A stretch of DNA of 64,000 nt from Chlamydiota bacterium (GTDB lineage: Bacteria; Chlamydiota; Chlamydiia; Chlamydiales; Parachlamydiaceae), in assembly GCA_013288825.1 (NCBI GenBank), contig JABDBC010000003.1, forward strand, positions 1-64,000, read 5' to 3'. The translations under genes were made by a program, and so were the position numbers. Below, piece by piece: positions 48,833 through 58,544 of this stretch (position 1 is the first letter of the stretch; each line of letters begins with the position of its first letter). Under the pieces are notes generated by a model. That model did not search any database. It was given only the letters and a program-made list of their open reading frames with translations, and was not told where the DNA came from.

Positions 48833-49820
48833 AATCTTAGCCACATTAGCACTTCTACTACAACAAACACTTCCGCTTTTAGGTGGAAGCTATGTTAATC
48901 CACTCACAGATGTTTGCTGGGAGTGTGTTTTTCCTATTACTGTCAGTGGGGTCAATGTAACGCCTAACCATAAAGACTTAACTAAGTATGACACAAGATT
49001 TTGCTATTGTAAAGGAGCTCCTCTTAAAGCTGGCATTCCGCTGACGTTTTGGGAGCCCCTACACATGATCGAAGTGACAAGGCATGCCTACAAGCTCATC
49101 GCGATGGGTGGCACATCTGTTGGAAGCGAAAACATGAAAAATCGCGGTTCCATTGGAATTATAGGCGATGGCCCTTCGCAGACAAGTTTTTATCACGTTC
49201 ATTGGTATACTTATCCCCTATTTTCGATACTTGGGCTTTTTGGGGATTTCCAGTGCATAGAAAATGGTTCGCTTGACATGGTTTATATGAGCGAATTCGA
49301 TCCACTTTGGAACGACGAACAATTATCTATGATAATCAATTCTGAAGCCTCTATTTTCGCTAATCCTTTGGCGCAAATCGCCTGTATAGCAGACTGTATG
49401 GCATCAAGTGTCAACAAGCCATTAGACTCCCTATTCTGGTGCGCTGGTTGTGAAGGGTCTCTCTATCCCTTTACAGGCACTGTTGCGCACCATGTTGGAG
49501 CTGTGCAGGCAAGTTCGCTTCTTGTACAAAGACTTTTGGCCAAACATCATCGCACAGGTGTAGCTAAGGGTTATAATTCTGGAGACTTTTGCGAGCCTAA
49601 GTATATGCCTATCATTAAAAAGAGCCTCTATAAAACTCAAATGGCATATCCAACAGCACAAACTGCTGGCGAATGTCATGCTTTAGGTAAAAGTGATGCC
49701 TTATGGGGTTCTGGAAAGTCATTCCCCGTTGGTGGTGAAGATTTTGTCTATATCATTTGGACAAAAACACAGTGTTGTTTAGATGCGGTTCAACCACTAC
49801 TAATACAGGCTAAGCCATGA
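48825..49820 (+). CDS. traU: TraU transfer protein
   Basis: From the ATG at 48825, overlapping the trbC end, the product has 331 residues with a signal peptide (MNKILATLALLLQQTLP). TraU features are visible: VCWECVFPITVSGV, FCYCKGAPLKAGIPLTFWEP, IGDGPSQTSFYHVHWYTYPL and CMASSVNKPLDSLFWCAGCE. The many cysteines are conserved in the family. TraU acts in the periplasm in DNA transfer more than in pilus assembly. Confidence 0.9.
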   Translation: MNKILATLALLLQQTLPLLGGSYVNPLTDVCWECVFPITVSGVNVTPNHKDLTKYDTRFCYCKGAPLKAGIPLTFWEPLHMIEVTRHAYKLIAMGGTSVGSENMKNRGSIGIIGDGPSQTSFYHVHWYTYPLFSILGLFGDFQCIENGSLDMVYMSEFDPLWNDEQLSMIINSEASIFANPLAQIACIADCMASSVNKPLDSLFWCAGCEGSLYPFTGTVAHHVGAVQASSLLVQRLLAKHHRTGVAKGYNSGDFCEPKYMPIIKKSLYKTQMAYPTAQTAGECHALGKSDALWGSGKSFPVGGEDFVYIIWTKTQCCLDAVQPLLIQAKP

Positions 49821-51577
49821 GGACAACATTCTTTTGCTGTATTTTGTTCTTGGCAGGTAGTTGGTGTTTTGGCGACGTAATGCAAGAAGCTTTAAAGGAC
49901 GGAAAGGCATTCGGAAAAAAACATTTAGCAAGCATTGAGGAAGCCAGTGAAAACTTCAATGTGAATGATATTACGTCTGAAGAAGAAAGTTTTGATGCTG
50001 AGCAAGCAAAGAAGATGGTCCTTACAAATCAGGCTCCGAAATCTGATGTAAGGGAACATATTTTGTGTGCAGAAGTTCAGAGAAATCAAAAGGAAAATAG
50101 AGGTTTTGGCAACGATGAGCACTTTTTGGATAGCGGGAATGAGCTCCTAAGCAACAACCAACCAGGTTTAGAAAATGTTTACGAAGCCAAGGATTTTCAG
50201 GTCATTAAATGTAAAGAAGCCGTTGATCTGCTTCCTGTAGTTATTGAGAGGAATTTGCAAGTAAATATCGTTGAATCGATTCGTGAAGAGCATCAAAAGA
50301 AAGTTTGCAATGGCCACAGAGAAAAAAAAGAGTGGAGAATCGATGGGGTTGATGTTGTCTCCGCGATAAGTGAACTTGAAAAATTTAAAAAGTGTCTTAT
50401 GGACAATCCAACGACAAAATCAGTTGTTTTCGAGAAGATAGATCAACACTCCTCTAAGATGGTTGTTTGGTATCACTTGACTCATGTGGATGATGCTGGA
50501 GAATGTAATTGCTCGCACATAGAAAATTATTATACTCAAGAGCCCCCTAGAGAAGCAAATGATGAATGGCTCTACAGTGATCCGTCAATGTTGTCTCTAC
50601 TTCTGTCACCAGATTGTACACTACTTAAGCAAGACTGCACAGATACAACACCAGAAAAGACAATCAATGGTAAGCCTGTGAAAAGGTCTTGTTGGTCAGA
50701 AAGACTCGCTCTTGTCTGTAAACACAACAGTCGTGGAGATTGTGCAAAGCTCAGATCTAAGAATTGCGACCTAATCGAAAAAAGATGCTTACAAGAAGGC
50801 GAAAATGGATGTCTTCTGTGGGAGCTGTCTTTTAAGTGTTATACAAAACTAATCAAGACCTTTCAAACTGGATCTACAGATGCTTCTTGTTTGAGCTCAG
50901 AAGATTGGTTGGTGGAATACAATCCGAACAATTCGCTTCCTGAAATTACCTCTAAATTATCTGTTTTCGAAGAGATTGAAAGAGAGATGAAAGCTGGACA
51001 GGTCTCAGCGGAAAAAATTGAAATCTTCGATGCAAAGAAAATGAAATGTTCAAAAAGCATTGCATCGGCAGTCATGTATGATTGTTGTTTTTCCCATTCT
51101 GGTCTTGCTAAAAAGGCTGGATTAGCTAAGTGTACCTTCGATGAAATAGCTCTTGCGGAATTGCGTGAGCAAGGCGTGTGCTATTATGTAGGTCATTATC
51201 CTGAAGAAACTCTAGGAATTAAATCTGCCGATAAACACGTGTACTGCTGCTTTAAAACGAAATTAGCAAGAATTGTCAACGAAAAAGCTCGAAAGCAATT
51301 AGATAAAGATTGGGGCAGTGCTAAGCACCCAGATTGCAGCGGCTTTTCTATAGATGAGCTAGCGAGGCTAGATTTTTCGAAATTAGATTTGAGTGAGATT
51401 GCTGAAGATTATGCCAAGAAGATGCCTAATGACCTACAAGAGCGTCTTCAGAACTTTCAAGATCGCTTGAATGTGAAAATCAAAGAGAATCCAAAGTCTT
51501 TAGCTGGTGAAAATTGCCAAGGGTCCTCGGCTGATTGTCAGACAAATATTAATGAAAGTGAGGCACAGGATGCCTAG
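49817..51577 (+). CDS. traN: TraN cysteine-rich mating-pair stabilisation protein
   Basis: The 586-residue secreted protein starts with a signal peptide (FFCCILFLAGSWCFG) and is cysteine-rich in the middle (CTLLKQDCTDTTPEKTINGK, KRSCWSERLALVCKH, CYTKLIKTFQ) as in F TraN. TraN is an outer-membrane protein that stabilises contact with the recipient. The C-terminal part, with ASAVMYDCCFSHSGLAKKAG and HVYCCFKTKLARIVNEKARK, is the conserved TraN tail. Stop overlaps traF start. Confidence 0.85.
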   Translation: MRTTFFCCILFLAGSWCFGDVMQEALKDGKAFGKKHLASIEEASENFNVNDITSEEESFDAEQAKKMVLTNQAPKSDVREHILCAEVQRNQKENRGFGNDEHFLDSGNELLSNNQPGLENVYEAKDFQVIKCKEAVDLLPVVIERNLQVNIVESIREEHQKKVCNGHREKKEWRIDGVDVVSAISELEKFKKCLMDNPTTKSVVFEKIDQHSSKMVVWYHLTHVDDAGECNCSHIENYYTQEPPREANDEWLYSDPSMLSLLLSPDCTLLKQDCTDTTPEKTINGKPVKRSCWSERLALVCKHNSRGDCAKLRSKNCDLIEKRCLQEGENGCLLWELSFKCYTKLIKTFQTGSTDASCLSSEDWLVEYNPNNSLPEITSKLSVFEEIEREMKAGQVSAEKIEIFDAKKMKCSKSIASAVMYDCCFSHSGLAKKAGLAKCTFDEIALAELREQGVCYYVGHYPEETLGIKSADKHVYCCFKTKLARIVNEKARKQLDKDWGSAKHPDCSGFSIDELARLDFSKLDLSEIAEDYAKKMPNDLQERLQNFQDRLNVKIKENPKSLAGENCQGSSADCQTNINESEAQDA

Positions 51578-52322
51578 GGCTATCTTTTTATTTGTTTTGT
51601 TCGCAATTCCTTGGATATCCATAGATGCTGCCTGGGTTAATCGAAAAGCAGAGGGATGGGCTTGGTATGAGGATGTGGAGAAGAAAAAAGAAGAAAACAC
51701 CATCCAAAAGCAAACAGCGCTTATTTCTGCTTCAGACAAATTGAAAGAATTTCAAGAAATGCAGCATGAAAAATTAGCAAAAGCAACTTTAGATCCGACC
51801 ATCGAGAATGTCAGAGATTATATGATCGAGAATCAGAAGATTACTGAGCTGTCAGAAAAGTTTGCTGCGATTTGGGCAAAGGTCCTGCTTGAACATCCGG
51901 AATTAGACGTAACAGCAAGTGAAAACCCAGTATCTTTTTATGGTGTGCATGTTCAAAAGCAGCTGAAACAACAACAGACCGAGCAATTGATTGAGGATGT
52001 CGCGAAGGAAAACGGTTTGTTTTTCATCTATAACGGTAACGATTTACAGTCTCATGCTTTTGCTGTGGTTGTGAGGTTGTTGGAAGAAAAGTACCAATTT
52101 GAGGTCTTAGGCATCTCAGTTGACGGCGTTCTAATCAACGAAGTCAAAAATAACCACGTCGATATTGGTGTTGTAAACAGCTTAGGCATCACTGTTTTTC
52201 CAGCGTTATTCGTTGTTAATCCAGAAACAGAGGAAGTGGTTCCTGTGGCTTTTGGGATGCGGTCCCTTGACCAGGTGGAGGAAAATATATTTATGCAATT
52301 TAATAAGAGATCAAATGATTAA
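51570..52322 (+). CDS. traF: TraF periplasmic transfer protein
   Basis: The chosen ATG at 51570 overlaps the traN stop and gives 250 residues with a signal peptide (MPRAIFLFVLFAIPWISIDA); a longer frame from 51507 would bury the signal. GWAWYEDVEKKK at the mature start and the thioredoxin-like C-terminal domain (NGLFFIYNGNDLQSHAFAVV, then VTVFPALFVVNPETEE-type ending) match TraF. It lacks the CxxC site, as does F TraF. Role: pilus assembly. Confidence 0.88.
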   Translation: MPRAIFLFVLFAIPWISIDAAWVNRKAEGWAWYEDVEKKKEENTIQKQTALISASDKLKEFQEMQHEKLAKATLDPTIENVRDYMIENQKITELSEKFAAIWAKVLLEHPELDVTASENPVSFYGVHVQKQLKQQQTEQLIEDVAKENGLFFIYNGNDLQSHAFAVVVRLLEEKYQFEVLGISVDGVLINEVKNNHVDIGVVNSLGITVFPALFVVNPETEEVVPVAFGMRSLDQVEENIFMQFNKRSND

Positions 52323-53694
52323 GAGACTATTTTCATTCATAGTCATTTTTGCCATTTTCGCATTGCCAATGCTTTATGCTGGCGAAACTAATAAGCTGAC
52401 AAAAAACTTGAACAAATTCTTCAATAAACTTGGTTCCTCTGGAAATGTGACAGCAGCCGATGTGTATACAGGTCAACGAGCGGGGTATGCAACTGGTGGT
52501 GGTTTGGCCTTAAGAAATAGAGTAACGAGTGACAAGGTTGCAACGCTTACACTTCCAAAGTTTGATGCAGGTTGTGGAGGAATAGACCTTTATGCCGGTG
52601 GCATGTCTTTCATTAGTGGACCGCAAATTGGAGCTCAGCTTAAAAGCATTGCTTCAGGCTCAATGGGGTATGCGTTTTTATTGGGCGCAGAAACATTATC
52701 TCCTCAATTTACAAACGTCGTTAAACAGCTGCAAACTTGGGCTAATACGATTAATGGAATTAACATCAATAGCTGTGAAACGGCATCAGCAATGGTTGGC
52801 TCTGTTTGGCCGAGAGATACGCTTGCTAAACAACAGATTTGCCGCAGTGTTGCAGGAAAATCAGGTAAAGTCACGGACTATGTGAATGGTAGACACCAAT
52901 GTGCGATTAAGAGCGAATACGAGAATGCTATGCGAAAAATGGAAGAACAAAATGCAGACATGCTCAAAGAAGAGTTTAACTTAGCTTGGGAAGCTATTAA
53001 GCGCCAAGGAGGATGTGACGAGGATGAAAGAGAAATTTTCATGAGTCTGATGGGGACTGTGATTGTTAGAAAAGATAGAGATGGAAACATCGTCAGAGAC
53101 ATTATCCCAAGTAAAATCAATGATGATTCATTTCTAAAAGCACTTTTAAATGGGGGTATGGTCTCGACATTAGTATGTGATGCGAAATCAGATGTAAAAA
53201 AGGAAAGGTGCTTGATTGTGAAGGACGTAGTATCTGAGATTTCCAGGGAGAATTCTTGGATTGGCAAGATCGAGTCAAAGTTGAATGTAATTCAAAACAA
53301 AATATTCGCTGACCAAACACTGGATACGAACGAACAAGAATTTTTAGCAAAATCCCAATTGCCCCTCCACCAAATCGTCAATGCACTAACAGCTTATAAG
53401 CAAGGATATTGCCCTGTGGAATTGTCTCAAATTGCCGAGCTGGTCGCAATGGATTTATTAATGCAATATCTTCGCGAAACGATCGAAGTTGTCAGGACAG
53501 GCTGCATACAACTGAGAGGCACAGAACTCTACTCTTCCGACATTGATTCTTATTTGAAAAACCTGTCCATTGTAGAAAAAAAAGTATCTCAACATGAGTT
53601 GCATAACAGAGATATTCTTCTACAAAGACAGCATTTAGAGCAATTAGTGGAAAAAATTGAACAGCAACTCTCTTCAGAACTCATTATTAGATAG
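52315..53694 (+). CDS. traH: TraH transfer protein
   Basis: From the ATG at 52315, overlapping the traF stop, the product has 459 residues with a signal peptide (MIKRLFSFIVIFAIFALPML). The family signature CGGIDLYAGGMSFISGPQIG follows at about residues 84-103, and there is a C-terminal coiled coil (LHNRDILLQRQHLEQLVEKI). TraH is a periplasmic/outer-membrane component of F pilus assembly. Confidence 0.9.
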   Translation: MIKRLFSFIVIFAIFALPMLYAGETNKLTKNLNKFFNKLGSSGNVTAADVYTGQRAGYATGGGLALRNRVTSDKVATLTLPKFDAGCGGIDLYAGGMSFISGPQIGAQLKSIASGSMGYAFLLGAETLSPQFTNVVKQLQTWANTINGININSCETASAMVGSVWPRDTLAKQQICRSVAGKSGKVTDYVNGRHQCAIKSEYENAMRKMEEQNADMLKEEFNLAWEAIKRQGGCDEDEREIFMSLMGTVIVRKDRDGNIVRDIIPSKINDDSFLKALLNGGMVSTLVCDAKSDVKKERCLIVKDVVSEISRENSWIGKIESKLNVIQNKIFADQTLDTNEQEFLAKSQLPLHQIVNALTAYKQGYCPVELSQIAELVAMDLLMQYLRETIEVVRTGCIQLRGTELYSSDIDSYLKNLSIVEKKVSQHELHNRDILLQRQHLEQLVEKIEQQLSSELIIR

Positions 53695-53700
53695 GTTTGC

Positions 53701-56562
53701 ATGGAAAATATTTTAGCTACGGCAACCCTGATCACATATGGTGATGGGGAAAAAATTGCAGGTGTACTAAATGCTGTTGCTATGATTATGAATAGCAACG
53801 GTACTGATAACTTTGTTAGACCACTGGCAATGCTTTGCGCATTTATTTGTGGAGCATTTGGCATCAGTAAGGCATTGTTTTCAGGATCTATGGAGTCCCT
53901 TCTGAGCAAATATTTGTTTCCGATACTAATAATATCTACATTTTTCATGGTACCTACTACAACAGTAAGGGTTGAAGATCTTTTAATACGAGCAAATTCA
54001 AGAACAGTTGACAACGTACCACTACTGTTAGGCCGCTTTGCTGCGCTTACTAGTACAGCCAGTTATCACATCACACGCTCACTTGAAAGTGTCTTTCATT
54101 TAACAAATGATTCTATAGGAGAACACAAACTGTCAGATTATGAAGAAACAGGGATGATTTTCGGTGCTGGAGCAGCGGTAGATCTAACCTTGTTTAAAAT
54201 CACAGATGCTGAACTTGAGAAGAACTTAAGGAATTTTTCAAAACAATGTGTTTTATATGACATTGCACTTGGCCGGTATTCAATTAACAGCTTAAAGAAA
54301 TCTACAGACTTATGGGATTTTTTTGAGGCAAATACATCCAATGTACGCATGATCCCATATTGTAGCTCAGATACTTCAAATCAGACTCAGAAAGTAAAAT
54401 GTGAGTACAAAACCTGTAAAGAAGCAATTACTGAGATGAGAAAAAAACTTTCAAGTGAAGTTGCTTATTATGAAAAGGCCGATATGCTGAAAGGCTTGCC
54501 TGTTGCATTCCAAGCATTTACAGGGATGGCAAATGCAAGCAAAGAAAATATTCTTGGCCAACAAATGATGATGCAGATGCTTTCTAGTGAGTTTAATGGT
54601 AGCAGCTTTGCAAAAATTCGTGCTGACAACTACCAGAAGAGCTACATGAACACTCTAGGAAGTTTGGCTGCTAAAACAATTATAGGGACTCGAAGCGCTG
54701 TTGAAGGGGTCATATATGGGTCTTTTGTACTTATTTTGCCTTTTTCTTTACTTCCAGGTGGATTGACGTTTATATCCAGATGGATGTGGTTTGTTATATG
54801 GATCCAAATGTGGCCTCCATTTTTTGTGATTATTAATTATATTATGCTTTTAGTTGCTGAGGCTAAAGTCCAAACATTGTCCGGTATTGGATTGAGCTTT
54901 TACACTAATGTAGGCATTCAAGATATCCAGGACCAAGTTCTAGCTATGGCAGGTTACTTATCTGCAAATGTCCCTTTCATAACATATACCTTTTTGCATG
55001 GAGGTATCAACGCAGTTGGATCCCTATCAAGCGCTATCATGAGTCCTCTAACAAGTGCAGCCTCTATTGCAGCTGGAGAGGAAACTTCGGGAAATTATTC
55101 TTTCGGTAATGTCAGCACAGGAAACATGTCCCACCACAACGACAACGCGTTTCAAACAAACAGTGCCCCTTCATTAAGATCACAAGTCATCACGGCAAAT
55201 AATGGAGTTGACAGCACAACGTTTGGATATAATGATCAAATTCATTCTCAGGGTCGCTCTGACCTTGGAATGGGATTTGCTTACGATGAGACAAATTCTG
55301 CAAGCATGTCTTCGGCTATCGCTCAATCACAAGCAATGACTGCCTCCAAGGAATCCGCATACACAACAGCAGCTTCTTCTCATGTTAGAAATACGGCAAA
55401 TTTAGTAGAGACCCTGTCGAAGTCTGAAAATTATAACAGTGGTACCTCGCAAGGAACTTCGTTTGGTATTCAAAAAGATGCCAGCGAGGCTATTTCTATA
55501 GCTGAAAGATACGGTAGTTCAATGGGTATGAATACCCGAGATAGCCTTGAAACTCTCGCCTCAGTTTCTGGCGGTTATGGATTGCCTCATTGGTTTCCCA
55601 TGTTCAATCTTGCTGCCAATGGTTCTCTAAGCAGTACAACCAGTGATGATGCTACGAAGGCATTAAGCGCTGCTCAGGATGCTGTTAGGAGTAGTGATTT
55701 TAAAACACACCTTCAGAAAATCCAAAATTTTGCCGAAAACAGCGGTGCTACAAGTTTAATAGACGAAGCAAAAAGAACTGCCCATGACTATTCAGAGTCG
55801 TGTGATATGGTAAAATCCTCTCAGGAGGCTTATAGAGCTGCATTGAGCACCACCAATCAACTTACTGAGAATGCCGCTTGGTTGGAAAATACGTCTCAAC
55901 ATGTGACATACAAGCAAACAGAAGAATTTTCTAAATGGATAAACGATACGGGAGCAATGCGTTTTAGCGAATTTGAGAGGGTTACGAATTCAGGTTCAGA
56001 TGAGGAGCGCGTATGGTTGCTGAATAAGTATGCTGAATTTAATCGAGAAATGCATCCATCCTTGCTAAGAGAGCCCTCCATTGAGGGTTTTGCACCCCTT
56101 GAAGATATGTACAATGGCGCTAAAAATGAAATGCCAAACATCAACTATGACGATGAGAAACAGAGGGTCAGTGAAGCGTACACAAAATTCAATAACGATG
56201 CAGAATTAACGCCTGGAGAAGTAAGTAGAAAACGTGATGAGCTTGATCACTTATATAACAGGAAGGGCGATCACGATATTGAGAATAAGCTAGTGCTTCG
56301 AGAACATAACCTAGACGTCTCTTTAAAGGAGATACGCAATCCTATCATTAATGAATCTAATAAGTTGCTGGCAATAAGAAAGGTTGGGCATGTGCTCGAT
56401 GATGCGGTTTCGGTTGTAGGCAACGTTGTTTCTGGAGGTGTCGAGGCAGGCAGCATTGTATCTCTATGGAGCGATAAGTATTCGCAATATAGCGATCAAA
56501 ATGAAAATAAGAATTCGTTCAACATCAAGAGCAAGCCATTTTGGCTGAAAGAAGCGGATTAA
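53701..56562 (+). CDS. traG: TraG transfer and mating-pair stabilisation protein
   Basis: The 953-residue protein has the TraG_N membrane domain (ATLITYGDGEKIAGVLNAVA, several hydrophobic segments to about residue 430, including ISRWMWFVIWIQMWPPFFVI) followed by a long Ser/Thr/Asn-rich soluble part that would face the periplasm. In F the N-terminal part works in pilus assembly and the C-terminal part in mating-pair stabilisation and entry exclusion recognition. Length is close to F TraG (938). traD follows two bases later. Confidence 0.92.
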   Translation: MENILATATLITYGDGEKIAGVLNAVAMIMNSNGTDNFVRPLAMLCAFICGAFGISKALFSGSMESLLSKYLFPILIISTFFMVPTTTVRVEDLLIRANSRTVDNVPLLLGRFAALTSTASYHITRSLESVFHLTNDSIGEHKLSDYEETGMIFGAGAAVDLTLFKITDAELEKNLRNFSKQCVLYDIALGRYSINSLKKSTDLWDFFEANTSNVRMIPYCSSDTSNQTQKVKCEYKTCKEAITEMRKKLSSEVAYYEKADMLKGLPVAFQAFTGMANASKENILGQQMMMQMLSSEFNGSSFAKIRADNYQKSYMNTLGSLAAKTIIGTRSAVEGVIYGSFVLILPFSLLPGGLTFISRWMWFVIWIQMWPPFFVIINYIMLLVAEAKVQTLSGIGLSFYTNVGIQDIQDQVLAMAGYLSANVPFITYTFLHGGINAVGSLSSAIMSPLTSAASIAAGEETSGNYSFGNVSTGNMSHHNDNAFQTNSAPSLRSQVITANNGVDSTTFGYNDQIHSQGRSDLGMGFAYDETNSASMSSAIAQSQAMTASKESAYTTAASSHVRNTANLVETLSKSENYNSGTSQGTSFGIQKDASEAISIAERYGSSMGMNTRDSLETLASVSGGYGLPHWFPMFNLAANGSLSSTTSDDATKALSAAQDAVRSSDFKTHLQKIQNFAENSGATSLIDEAKRTAHDYSESCDMVKSSQEAYRAALSTTNQLTENAAWLENTSQHVTYKQTEEFSKWINDTGAMRFSEFERVTNSGSDEERVWLLNKYAEFNREMHPSLLREPSIEGFAPLEDMYNGAKNEMPNINYDDEKQRVSEAYTKFNNDAELTPGEVSRKRDELDHLYNRKGDHDIENKLVLREHNLDVSLKEIRNPIINESNKLLAIRKVGHVLDDAVSVVGNVVSGGVEAGSIVSLWSDKYSQYSDQNENKNSFNIKSKPFWLKEAD

Positions 56563-56563
56563 A

Positions 56564-56824
56564 ATGAGCATTTTTCACGATATAACAGAAGGTGGGCAAA
56601 CCACAACACATCGCGTCAGAATGTTTAAACAGGTGTTTTTGACAAACACTAAGGCAGCTATTCTGATTGCAATTTCGTTATACGTTTATCTGATGGCTCA
56701 ACTACCAGTGGTTTATTATCAGGCCGCATGGTATAATCTAGAGGCTTTATTTTGCATTTCATTAAACGAAAAAATCTCTGTAAAACAAGACTTTTGGAGG
56801 AAGGTGGCTCATCAACACCTTTGA
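56564..56824 (+). CDS. traD: N-terminal part of F-type TraD coupling protein, ends at in-frame TGA
   Basis: 86 codons starting two bases after traG encode the N-terminal TraD signature ITEGGQTTTHRVRMFKQVFL and the first membrane helix (AAILIAISLYVYLMA), then stop at TGA (56822-56824). The next 18 codons and the large frame starting at 56879 are in exactly the same frame, so a single stop codon divides what is otherwise one traD. Read through, the product would have about 559 residues. Nonsense mutation, recoding or a sequence error are all possible. Confidence 0.8.
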   Translation: MSIFHDITEGGQTTTHRVRMFKQVFLTNTKAAILIAISLYVYLMAQLPVVYYQAAWYNLEALFCISLNEKISVKQDFWRKVAHQHL

Positions 56825-56878
56825 TCTAATGAGGCTGATATTAGTTGCGGTCAGTTAATAATCCGTACTAAACCTCTT

Positions 56879-58243
56879 ATGGATGGCCTAAAGAATGTAG
56901 CAATCAAAAACCTCTTAAAAGCAGCGACTGTGTTCATCTGCTGTTTTCTTGTTGGTTTTGCGTTTTTTTTCTTAAGAGGGCGCGTGAGGAAAAAAAATAA
57001 GCACGTTTCTGGACAGAAAATTGCTTCTGCCTGGAAAATAAGGCTCCTGCTTACACTAAAAGGTAAAGCCTCAAAAATAAAAATAGGACCCCTACCGCTT
57101 GTTAAGGACACAGAAACGCAACATATTTTAATCACCGGCGGAACAGGGAGTGGTAAAACAAACTGCATCCATCATATATTAACGCAGATTAGATTGTTGG
57201 GACATCGAGCTGTGGTAATTGATACCACTGGCATATACAGGGAGAGATATTTCAGGCCAGGAAAAGACATCCTCCTTAACCCTACAGATCCACAAAGTGT
57301 CCCCTGGCATCCTTGGGCGGAATGTAGCAATCAGATTGACTATGAAGCGCTTGCAGAAAATTTCATCCCAAACAGCCACTCCGAGCAAGAAAGTTATTGG
57401 CGTATTACAGCAAGATCGCTGTTTAGCGCTTTGTTACAGAAAACGGAACATTCTAAGAAAACGTCAGACCTCACTAAGTGGATACTTTTCGAAAACCTTT
57501 TGCATCTTAGTCGGTTCTTAGAAGGAACAGAAGCCTCTGCCCACATAGATATGGCATCAGAAAAAACAGCTGGCTCAGTAAGGTCTGTCGCCTCTTCTTT
57601 CCTTAGATGTTTAAAATATTTGAACGATACAGATACCCCATTTTCAATTAGAGACTGGGTTATGTCTGATAAAAAAGATGACGATGCGTGGTTATTTTTA
57701 AGTTGTGATCCCGGACAAAGAGCAGCTTTTAGTCCAATGATCTCATGCTGGTTTTCCATTGCAGCTCGCAGCTTGTTAAGAACAAAACCCAATTTTTCCA
57801 GACGCCTCTGGTTTGTTGTAGATGAGTTACCGACATTGAATAAGTTAAAAGAGCTAGAGCCTCTTCTAGCAGAAAGCAGGAAATATGGAGGCTGTGCCTT
57901 GCTCGCGATTCAATCGCCTGCACAGATTGAAGACATCTACGGAAGAGCTGCCTGCCGAACAATCATAGGACTGTGTGCGACAAAAATAATATTTTCCGAG
58001 ATGGATGGCGAAACGGCTGAGAGGATTTCTCGCTCTTTTGGTAGCCACGAATTTAAAGAAATCCATGAGAACATTTCTTATGGAGCGCACGAAATGAGAG
58101 ATGGCGTGAGTCTATCTACTCAAACTAAACTACAGCCACTAGTGAGCGCTTCTGCCATTCACTCGCTAAACGCAAACCAATGTTATGTTAAACTTTTTGG
58201 CAATCTACCAGTTGCTAAAATAATACTTAATATTGTACATTGA
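56879..58243 (+). CDS. traD: Main part of F-type TraD coupling ATPase
   Basis: 454 residues from the ATG at 56879: second membrane helix (AATVFICCFLVGFAFFFL), TraD/VirD4-type motor with Walker A GGTGSGKT at 87-94, VVIDTTGIYRERYF, Walker B WFVVDELPTL, then SRKYGGCALLAIQSPAQIED and KIIFSEMDGETAERISRSFG. This hexameric ATPase delivers the relaxosome to the channel. No ribosome site is evident for separate initiation here, which supports a single original gene with the upstream segment. F TraD is 717 residues; the C-terminal extension that binds the F relaxosome is missing, in line with a Ti-type relaxase. Confidence 0.88.
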   Translation: MDGLKNVAIKNLLKAATVFICCFLVGFAFFFLRGRVRKKNKHVSGQKIASAWKIRLLLTLKGKASKIKIGPLPLVKDTETQHILITGGTGSGKTNCIHHILTQIRLLGHRAVVIDTTGIYRERYFRPGKDILLNPTDPQSVPWHPWAECSNQIDYEALAENFIPNSHSEQESYWRITARSLFSALLQKTEHSKKTSDLTKWILFENLLHLSRFLEGTEASAHIDMASEKTAGSVRSVASSFLRCLKYLNDTDTPFSIRDWVMSDKKDDDAWLFLSCDPGQRAAFSPMISCWFSIAARSLLRTKPNFSRRLWFVVDELPTLNKLKELEPLLAESRKYGGCALLAIQSPAQIEDIYGRAACRTIIGLCATKIIFSEMDGETAERISRSFGSHEFKEIHENISYGAHEMRDGVSLSTQTKLQPLVSASAIHSLNANQCYVKLFGNLPVAKIILNIVH

Positions 58244-58254
58244 CCACGAAAAAT

Positions 58255-58279
58255 GCCATATACAAATGTTTTATATGGC
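58255..58279 (+). terminator. Terminator candidate at the end of the tra operon
   Basis: GCCATATA (58255-58262) pairs with TATATGGC (58272-58279), followed by TTTATG. A second identical copy lies at 58499-58523 in the tandem duplicate. Confidence 0.45.
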
Positions 58280-58300
58280 TTTATGTAATGAAGAGGTTTT

Positions 58301-58462
58301 ATGCATCCTTTGATGATGTTTTTCGTGAACAAGCCAAAAACATTTAAGAACTACATATGGGGTTTCTTTTCAATTTTATGCTTTTGCACAATCCTGTACG
58401 GATTCATCGATACATTTATAAGCTCTTTATTCATTTTAATGACATATACCATCAGTTGCTAA
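58301..58462 (+). pseudogene. Truncated first copy of the membrane-protein gene
   Basis: Within the first unit of the tandem duplication, the start of the gene found intact at 58545 is present for 51 codons (MHPLMMFFVNKPKTFKNYIW at the start) and then runs into the second unit, stopping after two extra codons. Ribosome site GAAGAGG is identical to that of the intact copy. Confidence 0.8.
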
Positions 58463-58544
58463 AATAATACTTAATATTGTACATTGACCACGAAAAATGC
58501 CATATACAAATGTTTTATATGGCTTTATGTAATGAAGAGGTTTT

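Noticed and set aside
51507-51569. Longer start for TraF
   Set aside because: It would bury the signal peptide and overlap traN by about 70 bases; the ATG at 51570 overlaps the stop normally.
52213-52314. Longer start for TraH
   Set aside because: The extension is the out-of-frame end of traF; the signal peptide begins at the ATG at 52315.
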